8,435 bases of DNA from NCBI GenBank assembly GCA_005786915.1, contig SYCM01000012.1, positions 1 to 8,435 of the forward strand, given 5' to 3'. A model generated the notes under the pieces. The model worked only from the letters and a program-made list of their open reading frames with translations. It was not told the DNA's origin and did not search any database. Below are positions 1 through 6,575 of the stretch, piece by piece. Each line of letters begins with the position of its first letter. Positions within the stretch are counted from its first letter, which is position 1. This DNA is from Bacteroidota bacterium. Its GTDB lineage: Bacteria > Bacteroidota > Bacteroidia > Flavobacteriales > Schleiferiaceae. The position numbers and the translations under genes are program-made.

Positions 1-547
1 CAATCGGTTTTACTGGGTTGAGCCCGACGGAACCACCACTACGGCAGACAAGCGCCACCTCTTTGCGGTAGCGGGCGAGCACCGCGATTTTGAACGCGGA
101 ACCGACGCCGTCGTGGTGCTTTGGCGCGGATGGCGCTTGCGTTTGGCGGTGTGCTTCGACCTGCGCTTTCCGGTTTGGTTGCGCAACACGCTGGACGCCG
201 ACGGAACCCCAGCCTACGACGGCTTACTCGTGGTCGCCAACTGGCCCGAGGCCCGCGAAACTGCGTGGACCACGCTGCTTGCCGCCCGCGCCATGGAAAA
301 CCAGTGCTACGTCGCCGGCGTCAACCGGGTGGGTACCGACGGAGTGGGGGTGGACCACAGCGGGGCGAGCCGCGTGGTCGGTCCTTGGGGCGACGTTTTG
401 GCCGATTCAGCGCCCCATCAGTCCGCGCTGCTCAGGGCCGAATGGGACCCGATTCACTTGGCCGCGGTGCGGAAGCGCTTTCCGTTCCTGGCGGACCAGG
501 ATCCGTTTGCCCTAAAGGGATTGCCCCCGGAAGCCACTGGCGCGTAA
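1..547 (+). CDS. Omega-amidase, nitrilase superfamily (YafV/NIT2-like), 5' end missing
   Basis: The family hydrolyses 2-oxoglutaramate and 2-oxosuccinamate to the 2-oxo acid and ammonia, a metabolite-repair step after glutamine transamination; it is cytosolic. The reading frame is open from base 2 and stops with TAA at 545-547, leaving about 181 residues of a protein usually near 255. Two of the three catalytic residues are visible: the lysine in DKRHLF (bases 47-64) and the nucleophilic cysteine in CFDLRFP (bases 152-172). The catalytic glutamate lies upstream of the window. Further family segments follow in order: VVANWPEAR, the ARAMENQCYVAGVNRVG stretch, SRVVGPWGD, and a C-terminal RKRFPFLADQDPF segment. 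These match the E. coli YafV pattern as I recall it. The last 116 bp overlap the convergent lipoprotein gene. Assignment to the carbon-nitrogen hydrolase family is very secure; the exact substrate is inferred from the YafV-type motifs. Confidence 0.93.
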   Translation, partial: NRFYWVEPDGTTTTADKRHLFAVAGEHRDFERGTDAVVVLWRGWRLRLAVCFDLRFPVWLRNTLDADGTPAYDGLLVVANWPEARETAWTTLLAARAMENQCYVAGVNRVGTDGVGVDHSGASRVVGPWGDVLADSAPHQSALLRAEWDPIHLAAVRKRFPFLADQDPFALKGLPPEATGA

Positions 548-1583
548 CGGTCCAGCCCACCGTGACTTCGATCGCTTCGCGGTCCAAAACCGGAAGTTCC
601 GCCTCGGTTCGCGTCCACCAGTTGGGGGCGTCGAGCGTTCCATTGCCGTTGAGGTCCGCAAAGCTCTGCAGGCGGTAGGAACCGGGTTTCAAGCCCTCGA
701 GGGTCCAGGTTTGGGCGCCGGTGCCTTGCCACACCACGACGCCGTCGCGCCGAAGTTGGTGCACCCAAGTTCGCTGGTCCTTTACCGGCGTGATGCTGAG
801 CTGAAGGACTCCTGCCGAATCGGCGGGCATTCGACGAAGCGTCGCGAGGCTGTCTGGCTTAGCCGCCGGATCTGCGAGCCAGAGCACCACGCTGTCGCCC
901 GGAGCGGTCGGCAAAGGCAGCCAGGCCACGGGGGATTGCTCGCCAGTTCCAAGCTGAAGGTTGCCGTCGGGGTCCGGGAACGCAAAAATTCGGTAGCGGT
1001 CTTCGGCGAGGTAGGGTAGCGTGAAGTGGCCGTCTTTGCCGCTTCGGGTTCCGTAAAGTGGGGCGCGGTACATCGCGGAATCTGGCGCGTCGGCCCCGTG
1101 CAGCACCACGGCATGGTTGTCCCAGGCCGCCCCCGTCAGCGGATTCAGGACCACGCCCCGAATCTGGCCGGAGTCAATCACCTCACCCGTGGCAAACACC
1201 CAAAACGGTTCGCTCATGGGGTTGCCTTCGTGCAGGTCCTTGACGGCACTTCCAAACTGCACGACGTAGGTGCGGTCGGGCGCCAACGGGCCGTCCCACT
1301 GCACGCGCAAGGATTTGCCTCTTAGGTTAATCTGGGGCTCCGAAGGCAGGGGCGGCGAAAAGCGAAGGTTGATCCCCGGATTATTCAGCACCACAAACTC
1401 GTCAAACTCCCACTCGAGGGAACTCGTTTGGACCGAAGTGGCCCCCAACGGAACGCTAGAGGCGCGCACGGTGGGACCTTGCTGGTCGCGCGGGCCGCCG
1501 TCTGGGGGGGCGGGCAATGCACAGCCTGCGGCCAGTATGGGCGCGTAAAGGAGCTTAACTAGTGAATGACAGGGTGCACGCAT
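432..1583 (-). CDS. Ig-like domain lipoprotein, Bacteroidota envelope family
   Basis: Predicted 383-residue lipoprotein of unknown function. A short signal ends in the lipobox-like AAGC, with Cys21 as lipidation site; alanine at -3 is less usual than leucine. A proline/glycine-rich linker (GGPRD, 29-33) follows, then an SbsA-type Ig-like domain at about 35-135. That domain carries the family hallmarks DEFVVLNN (61-68) and FGSAVKDLHEGNP (110-122). Next come a carboxypeptidase-regulatory-like beta segment (about 140-230) and a C-terminal segment with D-L-N-G-N-G-x-x-D (310-318), possibly calcium-binding. The start at 1583 is the only ATG placing the signal correctly, and a TAnnTTTG box lies upstream. 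The last 30 or so residues (after about 353) are Pro/Ser/Gly-rich, look non-conserved, and are entirely antisense to the amidase gene. The family is well recognised among Bacteroidota genomes, but no molecular role is known to me. Confidence 0.88.
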   Translation of the reverse strand: MRAPCHSLVKLLYAPILAAGCALPAPPDGGPRDQQGPTVRASSVPLGATSVQTSSLEWEFDEFVVLNNPGINLRFSPPLPSEPQINLRGKSLRVQWDGPLAPDRTYVVQFGSAVKDLHEGNPMSEPFWVFATGEVIDSGQIRGVVLNPLTGAAWDNHAVVLHGADAPDSAMYRAPLYGTRSGKDGHFTLPYLAEDRYRIFAFPDPDGNLQLGTGEQSPVAWLPLPTAPGDSVVLWLADPAAKPDSLATLRRMPADSAGVLQLSITPVKDQRTWVHQLRRDGVVVWQGTGAQTWTLEGLKPGSYRLQSFADLNGNGTLDAPNWWTRTEAELPVLDREAIEVTVGWTVTRQWLPGAIPLGQTDPGPPGTESASAPRPSESGPIRP

Positions 1584-1591
1584 AAAAAGTT

Positions 1592-1622
1592 TTTGTCCCG
1601 ATATTTACCAAATCTATACTTC
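1592..1622 (+). promoter_or_regulatory. Possible Bacteroidota-type promoter for the T9SS surface protein
   Basis: TTTG at 1592-1595 is followed after 19 bp by TATACTTC at 1615-1622. The known Bacteroidota consensus is TTTG, about 19-21 bp, TAnnTTTG. The -33 element is exact, the spacing is right, and the -7 element has two mismatches. The predicted transcript would begin about 10 nt before the ATG at 1637. No Shine-Dalgarno sequence is visible, which is usual in this phylum. Confidence 0.45.
1609..1616 (-). promoter_or_regulatory. Probable -7 box for the Ig-like lipoprotein gene
   Basis: Read on the minus strand, 1616 to 1609 is TAGATTTG, a perfect TAnnTTTG. It lies 25 bp upstream of the ATG at 1583, which fits a leader of about 20 nt. 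The nearest TTTG on this strand (1645-1642) is 25 bp further upstream, somewhat long for the -33 spacing, so the -33 element is uncertain. The box sits inside the plus-strand promoter region, so the two promoters overlap. Confidence 0.5.
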
Positions 1623-1636
1623 TTTATTCCCGGATT

Positions 1637-4600
1637 ATGTACAAACCTACTCTATTCGCGGCGCTCTTGGGCGTTTTTTCCTTGGGCTTCGTTTCGTCGG
1701 CCTCGGCCCAAACCTACTGTACTGCCGTAGGTCCTTCGTCGCTTTTTGATACCGAAATCCGCGACGTCTTCTTGCAGGGCGACAACTACGGCATCAGCAA
1801 CCCCACCACCTGTCCGGCGGTGGCCGGACTCCGCGACTACACTCAAGTAGACTCCGCCGACGTGAGCCTAGGTACCTCCTACACGCTTGAAGCGCTGATG
1901 GGCACCTGTCAGGGCAACTACACTTCATTTGCTAAGGCATGGATTGACTGGAATAAAGACGGCGACTTCACCGACGCTGGAGAGGAGCTCGGCACCTGGG
2001 GTTCGGCCATGACGGCCCCGCTGGCTTCGACGCAGCGCAATGCTACGTTTAGCTTTACCGTCCCGACAGGCGCCACCCTGGGGCGCTCCCGTCTCCGCGT
2101 GATGCTCCGCGAGAGCGGCTCCGCCACGACGACCACTCCTTGTGCCTCGTTTACCTACGGTGCGGTCCATGACTACACGATACGGGTTACCAATACGCCC
2201 CCAGCTTGCCCGATTCCGGGAACCTTGAGTATTACAGGCGTGGCCTCGACGCAAGCAACCGTGAACTGGGCCTCGCTTGGAACCAATTTTGACGTTCAGT
2301 ACGGCGCCTCGGGCTTTACCCTGGGATCAGGCACCACCGTCACGAGTACGGCCACGAGCAAGCAGCTTAGCGGACTCACTCCCAACACCGCCTACGACGT
2401 CTACGTTCGCCGCAACTGCGGCGCCGCAGGCACCTCGGGCTGGGCCGGACCCATTGCCTTCAGCACCACGTGCGCGACCCTCGCGCTCCCGACGACCGAA
2501 ACGTTTGCCACCTTCCCGCCGAACTGCTGGACCCACAATACCGGAACGGCCAACTGGCTCGGCTACACCACCGGCGGCGTGACCTATGCCGAGGCGGACT
2601 TCTGGTCCAAAAACCAGTACTCCTACATTTTGCAGTCCGCGCCGATTGCCGTTACCACGGCCGCTCGCGCCGTAATCGACTGGTCGCACCAGTACATGAG
2701 CAGCTACCCCAACGACAGCCTTACGCTCCGCGTGCGCGACATCAACAGCACCACCTGGACCAACGTGGTCACGTTTAAGGGGACCAACTTCAACACGCCG
2801 GGAGCAGGCTCGACGACGCCTGCAACGGCTTTCACGCACACGATTGCCTACCTGCCTTCGTCTATGGTGGGCCAAACGGTGATTGCCCAACTCTACGCTT
2901 GGTCTGACTACGGCCCCGACCTATTTGTAGACTACATCACCATTGAAGCGCAGCCGGCCTGCCCTGAGCCCTTGCAGCTGGCCGCGACCGGCATTACCGA
3001 CGTGGCAGCCACCCTCAACTGGCAGAGCGGGGCGAGCAGCTTTGCGGTGCAGTGGGGTCCTGCGGGCTTCAACATCGGCACGGGCAGCTCCGACACCGTT
3101 TCGACGAATTCGAAAACCGTGACCGGCCTCATTCCGAACTACGACTACGACTTCTACGTGATGACGTTGTGCGGAACCGCCGGAAACTCCGTGTGGAGCG
3201 GTCCCTATAGCTTCACCACGCTGTGCGCAGGGTTTACGCTTCCCAACGGGTACAGCCAAAACTTCGACAACCTGACCGTGGGCGATCAACCGGAATGTTG
3301 GTTTGTGAACGGTGGAGCCACCCTTGAGGTCGCCACGGGCACCGGAACGGGCGCGGCCTACTCGACTCCCAACTTTGCCGAGTTCTACGCGGGGTCCACG
3401 ACTGGAGCTGGGGTAATCTCGCCGATGTACAACGACTTGGCCAATGGCACTGCCCAGATCCGGTTCCGCGCCAAAAAGGCCTTTACCTGGTCGACCGTAA
3501 GCCTTCAGGTTGGGGTGCTCGCTTCTCCTGCCAACCCTAGTTCATTCGTGTTGGTAGCGACGATTCCGCTTACCGACAACTGGGACGAGTACACGGTTCC
3601 GTTCCCGGTGGTTCCGACGGGCTTTAAGCACGTGGCCTTCCGCACGACCACCACTTGGGTTACGGTCAACCTTGACAACGTGGTCTACGAAGCCCAACCA
3701 GCCTGCTTGCCAGCCACGCAAGGCGCCGCGACGGCAGGGGCAACCAACGCGGTAGTGACCTGGACGCACGGAGGAACCAATACGCCGGGCGCGACGATCG
3801 CCTGGGGACCTTCGGGCTTCAACCCCGGTACGGGCGTGATCCCCAACGTGGGCAACGCGGCCGGCACGAGCTACACGATCACGGGCTTGACGCCGAACAC
3901 GAGCTACACCGCCTGGATCGCCGACTCCTGCGGCGCCACGACGCGTGCGCCCTGGCACGGTCCCGTCAACTTCACGACGAGCTGCCTCGGAGTTGCGATG
4001 CCCTACACCGAGAACTTTGACCAATCGCCTCTGCCGTGCTGGACCAACGGCGGAACGAAGCAAATGATGCAGTACGCATTGGCCACGGGCCACGCGATGC
4101 GCGGCAACTTCTGGTCGTGGACCGACGGCAACTTTGCGACGATTTCTTCACGTCCCGTGACCATCAACGCGGCGGCTCAGGCCACCTTCGAGTGGTCGCA
4201 CCAGTACATGTCGTTCTACCCGAACGACCGCCTGTACCTGATTGGCAAGACGCTCACCGGAACCACATGGGATACCTTGGTGAAGCTCTCCGGGCCTTCG
4301 TTCAACTCGCCTGGGGCGGGCACGACGACGCCGGGCACCTTCCGCGATACCACGGTAAATCTACCTACCTCGTGGGTGGGCAGCCAGGCGGTGTTCCGCT
4401 TCGTAGCGAATTCGGGATTCGGACCCGACGTCTTCTTTGACAACCTCGTGGTTGAAGCCATCCCGACCTGTCCCAAGCCGCTGGGAACCATTGTGGCCGG
4501 AACCGTTTCGACCACCAGCGTTGGCGTGAACTGGACGCACGTGGGCAGCACGCCGCTCGGTTCGAACGTCAAGTGGGGCCCCGCCGGCTTCTGGACGGGA

Positions 4601-5881
4601 ACCGGAACCGGCGCCAACGGCACGACGGCCTGGAACGTGACGAAGCCCTACACGATTACGGGCCTCACGGCGGGAGCAACCTACGACGTCTACATTCGCG
4701 ACAGCTGTTCCGCTACCGACAAGTCGGGCTGGGCCGGCCCGTACACGGTGACGACGGCACTTTGCCCTCCGGCCAACCAGTGCACCTCCGTCATGTACAT
4801 GAAGGACTCGTGGGGCGACGGCTGGAACGGCGGCGTGATCTCTGCCCAGCAGAAAATTTCGGGCAACTGGGTGAACGTGAAAGACTTTACGTTCACTACG
4901 GGCAGCGCGGCTACGGACTCGGTGCGCTTCTGCGCCGGCGATTCGGTGCGCATCATGGTGACCAGCGCGGGGGCCTACCCGGGCGAGATGGGCTTTGACC
5001 TGGTCGGACCCTTTGGCGACACCCTCTCGACGCTTCCCTACAACTCGACCTTGATCGCCGGCTCGACCATCAACAGCTTTGTGGCGCAGTGTTCTCCGTG
5101 CGGAGTTCCCGTCGGCGTCAACGCGGCAGGCAACACCACGTGCACGTCGACTACCGTTACTTGGACGGCTCCGAGCTCTGCCACCAGCAGCAAGCTGGAG
5201 TACGGCGTGACCGGATTCACCCCGGGCTCGGGTACGCTGATCACGGGCATCACGGGCGGAACGACCAACCTGACCGGCCTGACGCCCAACACCGCCTACC
5301 AAGTTTACGTTCAGTCGGTGTGCAGCTCGGGCACGAGTACGTGGTCTTCGCCGGCCACGGTGACCACGGCCAACGCGCCGCAGCCCACAGTCACGGCGAC
5401 CTACTCGGTGCTCTCGCTGAACCCGGTAACCATTCAGTTCAACGCCACCACGGCCAACGCGACCAGCGTGAGCTGGACCTTCAGCAACGGCGGATCGGCC
5501 ACGGGCGCGAGCACGGTTCAATCGTTTGGAACCAACGGCCCGGCCTCGGCGGTGGTCACGGTGACCAACGACTGCGGATCGGCCAGCAGCACGCTGAACT
5601 TCACCGTCGGAATGGGTGAAAATGCCTTGGCGACGCTGCGCGTGTTCCCCAACCCGACCAGCGGTTTGGTGCGCGTGGAATTCCCGATGGCAACCAGCGG
5701 CTCGGCAGAAGTGCGCGTCACCTCCATCGCGGGAACGCAGCTTGCCGTGCAGCGCGGCGTATACAACGCCGGTACGCAGCAGGTTGAACTCGACCTGCGC
5801 AGTTTGGCTTCGGGCATCTACTTGCTTGAGGTGCAGACCGAAGACGCGGTGGGCGTGCAGCGCCTCGTCGTCGAGCGCTAG
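1637..5881 (+). CDS. Secreted multidomain protein: GEVED-like, five FN3 repeats, T9SS type A sorting domain
   Basis: A 1414-residue extracellular protein, probably an adhesin or surface scaffold; no catalytic domain is visible. A signal peptide (1-24, cut after ASA) precedes a GEVED-like domain (about 27-187) with the acidic loop WIDWNKDGDFTDAGEE near 102. Five FN3 domains begin at about 191, 442, 690, 945 and 1155; each carries a W/Y-G-x-x-GF motif and a Cys before a Ser/Trp-rich turn. Three MAM/cleaved-adhesin-like jelly-roll modules, each with P-x-CW or PCW, sit between FN3 domains at 279-441, 530-689 and 783-944. A DSWGDGWNGG domain (1043-1155) and a PKD-like domain (about 1250-1325) follow. 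The T9SS CTD starts at RVFPNPTSG (FPNP 1337-1340) and includes the LASGIYLLEV strand. Many cysteines suggest disulfides after export. It is divergent from the Ig-like lipoprotein gene and ends at a strong terminator. Domain order and export route are confident; binding partner unknown. Confidence 0.93.
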   Translation: MYKPTLFAALLGVFSLGFVSSASAQTYCTAVGPSSLFDTEIRDVFLQGDNYGISNPTTCPAVAGLRDYTQVDSADVSLGTSYTLEALMGTCQGNYTSFAKAWIDWNKDGDFTDAGEELGTWGSAMTAPLASTQRNATFSFTVPTGATLGRSRLRVMLRESGSATTTTPCASFTYGAVHDYTIRVTNTPPACPIPGTLSITGVASTQATVNWASLGTNFDVQYGASGFTLGSGTTVTSTATSKQLSGLTPNTAYDVYVRRNCGAAGTSGWAGPIAFSTTCATLALPTTETFATFPPNCWTHNTGTANWLGYTTGGVTYAEADFWSKNQYSYILQSAPIAVTTAARAVIDWSHQYMSSYPNDSLTLRVRDINSTTWTNVVTFKGTNFNTPGAGSTTPATAFTHTIAYLPSSMVGQTVIAQLYAWSDYGPDLFVDYITIEAQPACPEPLQLAATGITDVAATLNWQSGASSFAVQWGPAGFNIGTGSSDTVSTNSKTVTGLIPNYDYDFYVMTLCGTAGNSVWSGPYSFTTLCAGFTLPNGYSQNFDNLTVGDQPECWFVNGGATLEVATGTGTGAAYSTPNFAEFYAGSTTGAGVISPMYNDLANGTAQIRFRAKKAFTWSTVSLQVGVLASPANPSSFVLVATIPLTDNWDEYTVPFPVVPTGFKHVAFRTTTTWVTVNLDNVVYEAQPACLPATQGAATAGATNAVVTWTHGGTNTPGATIAWGPSGFNPGTGVIPNVGNAAGTSYTITGLTPNTSYTAWIADSCGATTRAPWHGPVNFTTSCLGVAMPYTENFDQSPLPCWTNGGTKQMMQYALATGHAMRGNFWSWTDGNFATISSRPVTINAAAQATFEWSHQYMSFYPNDRLYLIGKTLTGTTWDTLVKLSGPSFNSPGAGTTTPGTFRDTTVNLPTSWVGSQAVFRFVANSGFGPDVFFDNLVVEAIPTCPKPLGTIVAGTVSTTSVGVNWTHVGSTPLGSNVKWGPAGFWTGTGTGANGTTAWNVTKPYTITGLTAGATYDVYIRDSCSATDKSGWAGPYTVTTALCPPANQCTSVMYMKDSWGDGWNGGVISAQQKISGNWVNVKDFTFTTGSAATDSVRFCAGDSVRIMVTSAGAYPGEMGFDLVGPFGDTLSTLPYNSTLIAGSTINSFVAQCSPCGVPVGVNAAGNTTCTSTTVTWTAPSSATSSKLEYGVTGFTPGSGTLITGITGGTTNLTGLTPNTAYQVYVQSVCSSGTSTWSSPATVTTANAPQPTVTATYSVLSLNPVTIQFNATTANATSVSWTFSNGGSATGASTVQSFGTNGPASAVVTVTNDCGSASSTLNFTVGMGENALATLRVFPNPTSGLVRVEFPMATSGSAEVRVTSIAGTQLAVQRGVYNAGTQQVELDLRSLASGIYLLEVQTEDAVGVQRLVVER
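2471..2959 (+). repeat. Jelly-roll module A (first copy) in the surface protein
   Basis: Residues 279-441 match residues 783-944 (module A') much better than the intervening module B (530-689). Shared segments include WSHQYM followed by S/F-x-YPND, FN-T/S-PGAG-x-TTP, and a C-terminal D-L/V-F-V/F-D strand. An 18-base identical stretch lies at 2681-2698 and 4193-4210, in the same reading frame. Confidence 0.75.
3983..4468 (+). repeat. Jelly-roll module A' (second copy) in the surface protein
   Basis: Second copy of the module at 2471-2959. The identical 18-base cores are 1512 bp apart, exactly 504 codons. Outside the cores the copies have diverged strongly at the DNA level, which suggests an old duplication with selection on the fold. 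Confidence 0.75.
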
Positions 5882-5892
5882 GGCGGAACGGG

Positions 5893-6555
5893 CTAAAGGC
5901 CTCGCCTCGTAGCATAAGCCAAGGTGAGCGGAGTAACCTCTGCCACCTTGGCTTTTTTTAGGCACTCTTCGGCCGCCGCGTTCAGCGTGCTTCCCGTCGT
6001 GAGCGTGTCGTCCACCAGTCCAATTCGAATTCCGCCCCACCGGGGATCGGGGTCGGCCCGGTAGGCCCCGTAGATTTTCGGCCGGTCGGCCTCTGCTCGC
6101 GCGGACTGCTTCGCGGCGAACCAAGCGCGGCGATCAAGCAGCCCCGGGGCGACTGGGATCCCCCACTCAAGGTGAAGGCCGTGCGCAATCCGTTCGGCCT
6201 GGTTGTAGCCGCGCAGGTACTGACGCACGGGGCTGAGCGGAATCGGAACCAGCACATCGACTTCGGGCCGCGGCAGGGCCTTGGACATGGCTATTCCCAG
6301 CTGGACCGCAAGGGAATGGTGCCCGCGGAACTTGAGCGCGCCCATCACGCGCTTTACTTCGGGCGTGCCATAAGGCAACCACGAACAGCCCGCAGCGGTG
6401 AAAGAAAGCTTTATGGGCTTAGGGTCTGCCGCGAGGTAGAGTCCGCCCCAGCAGGCCGCGCAGAGCGGCTCCGCACTGTGCCTAACGAGCGCGCCGCACG
6501 CGCCGCAGGGAAGCGAAACGAGGCCGCTTAAACGGCGTTGCATTAATTGGTACAT
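5893..6555 (-). CDS. comF: ComF family phosphoribosyltransferase-like protein
   Basis: ComF proteins combine a small zinc ribbon with a type I phosphoribosyltransferase fold and act in the cytosol. In naturally competent bacteria they help handle incoming single-stranded DNA, but in many genomes the role is unproven. Numbered from the ATG at 6555 (220 residues), the zinc-ribbon cysteines are C17, C20, C32 and C35. LKFRG (74-78), DVLVPIPL (100-107), RGYNQAERIA (115-124) and the PRPP-binding loop VDDTLTTGST (181-190) follow in the usual ComF order. Length is typical. The start is uncertain: ATG 6555 or ATG 6543 are both plausible. A TTG at 6576 extends the frame but would overlap the first base of the divergent gene. 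The C-terminal strand codons also form the terminator of the upstream convergent gene. Only this competence-type gene is present here, so DNA uptake cannot be inferred. Confidence 0.92.
   Translation of the reverse strand: MYQLMQRRLSGLVSLPCGACGALVRHSAEPLCAACWGGLYLAADPKPIKLSFTAAGCSWLPYGTPEVKRVMGALKFRGHHSLAVQLGIAMSKALPRPEVDVLVPIPLSPVRQYLRGYNQAERIAHGLHLEWGIPVAPGLLDRRAWFAAKQSARAEADRPKIYGAYRADPDPRWGGIRIGLVDDTLTTGSTLNAAAEECLKKAKVAEVTPLTLAYATRRGL
5916..5959 (+). terminator. Rho-independent terminator of the surface protein gene
   Basis: The 11-base arm AAGCCAAGGTG (5916-5926) pairs perfectly with CACCTTGGCTT (5944-5954). Inside it, after one bulged A at 5927, GCGGAG (5928-5933) pairs with CTCTGC (5938-5943) with one G-U wobble, leaving the loop TAAC. 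Seven T residues (5953-5959) follow. The hairpin starts 35 bases after the TAG of the surface protein gene. The T run is only on the plus-strand side, so termination should be directional. The whole structure lies within the last 22 codons of the convergent comF-type gene. Confidence 0.9.
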
Positions 6556-6558
6556 TTG
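6551..6558 (+). promoter_or_regulatory. Probable -7 promoter box for the coiled-coil/ExoIII operon
   Basis: TACATTTG is an exact match to the Bacteroidota TAnnTTTG element, 17 bp before the ATG at 6576, so the leader would be about 10-14 nt. Nineteen bases upstream, where TTTG is expected, there is only TTAA (6528-6531). The box overlaps the alternative 5' ends of comF, which slightly favours its shorter start at 6543. Confidence 0.6.
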
Positions 6559-6575
6559 CACAAATTCTGAATGCA

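Noticed and set aside
121..678. Plus-strand open frame of 185 codons overlapping the amidase
   Set aside because: It is in another frame than the amidase, which has conserved catalytic motifs; this translation is Arg/Gly/Ser-rich noise.
2327..2890. Minus-strand open frame of 187 codons inside the surface protein gene
   Set aside because: Low-complexity Arg/Val/Gly composition and full antisense overlap with FN3-1 and module A; no family features.
3542..4093. Minus-strand open frame of 183 codons inside the surface protein gene
   Set aside because: Same pattern of Arg/Gly/Val-rich antisense sequence; no start context or motifs.
1637..5881. The FN3 and jelly-roll array considered as a tandem DNA repeat or mobile element
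   Set aside because: Similarity is mainly at the protein level, with only short identical DNA stretches, and there are no terminal inverted repeats, transposase or target duplications.
4361..6124. Long minus-strand open frame (587 codons) across the end of the surface protein gene and comF
   Set aside because: It is Arg/Gly/Ala/His-rich with no domain or signal, and is antisense to a gene with clear domains. Long antisense frames are expected in GC-rich coding DNA.
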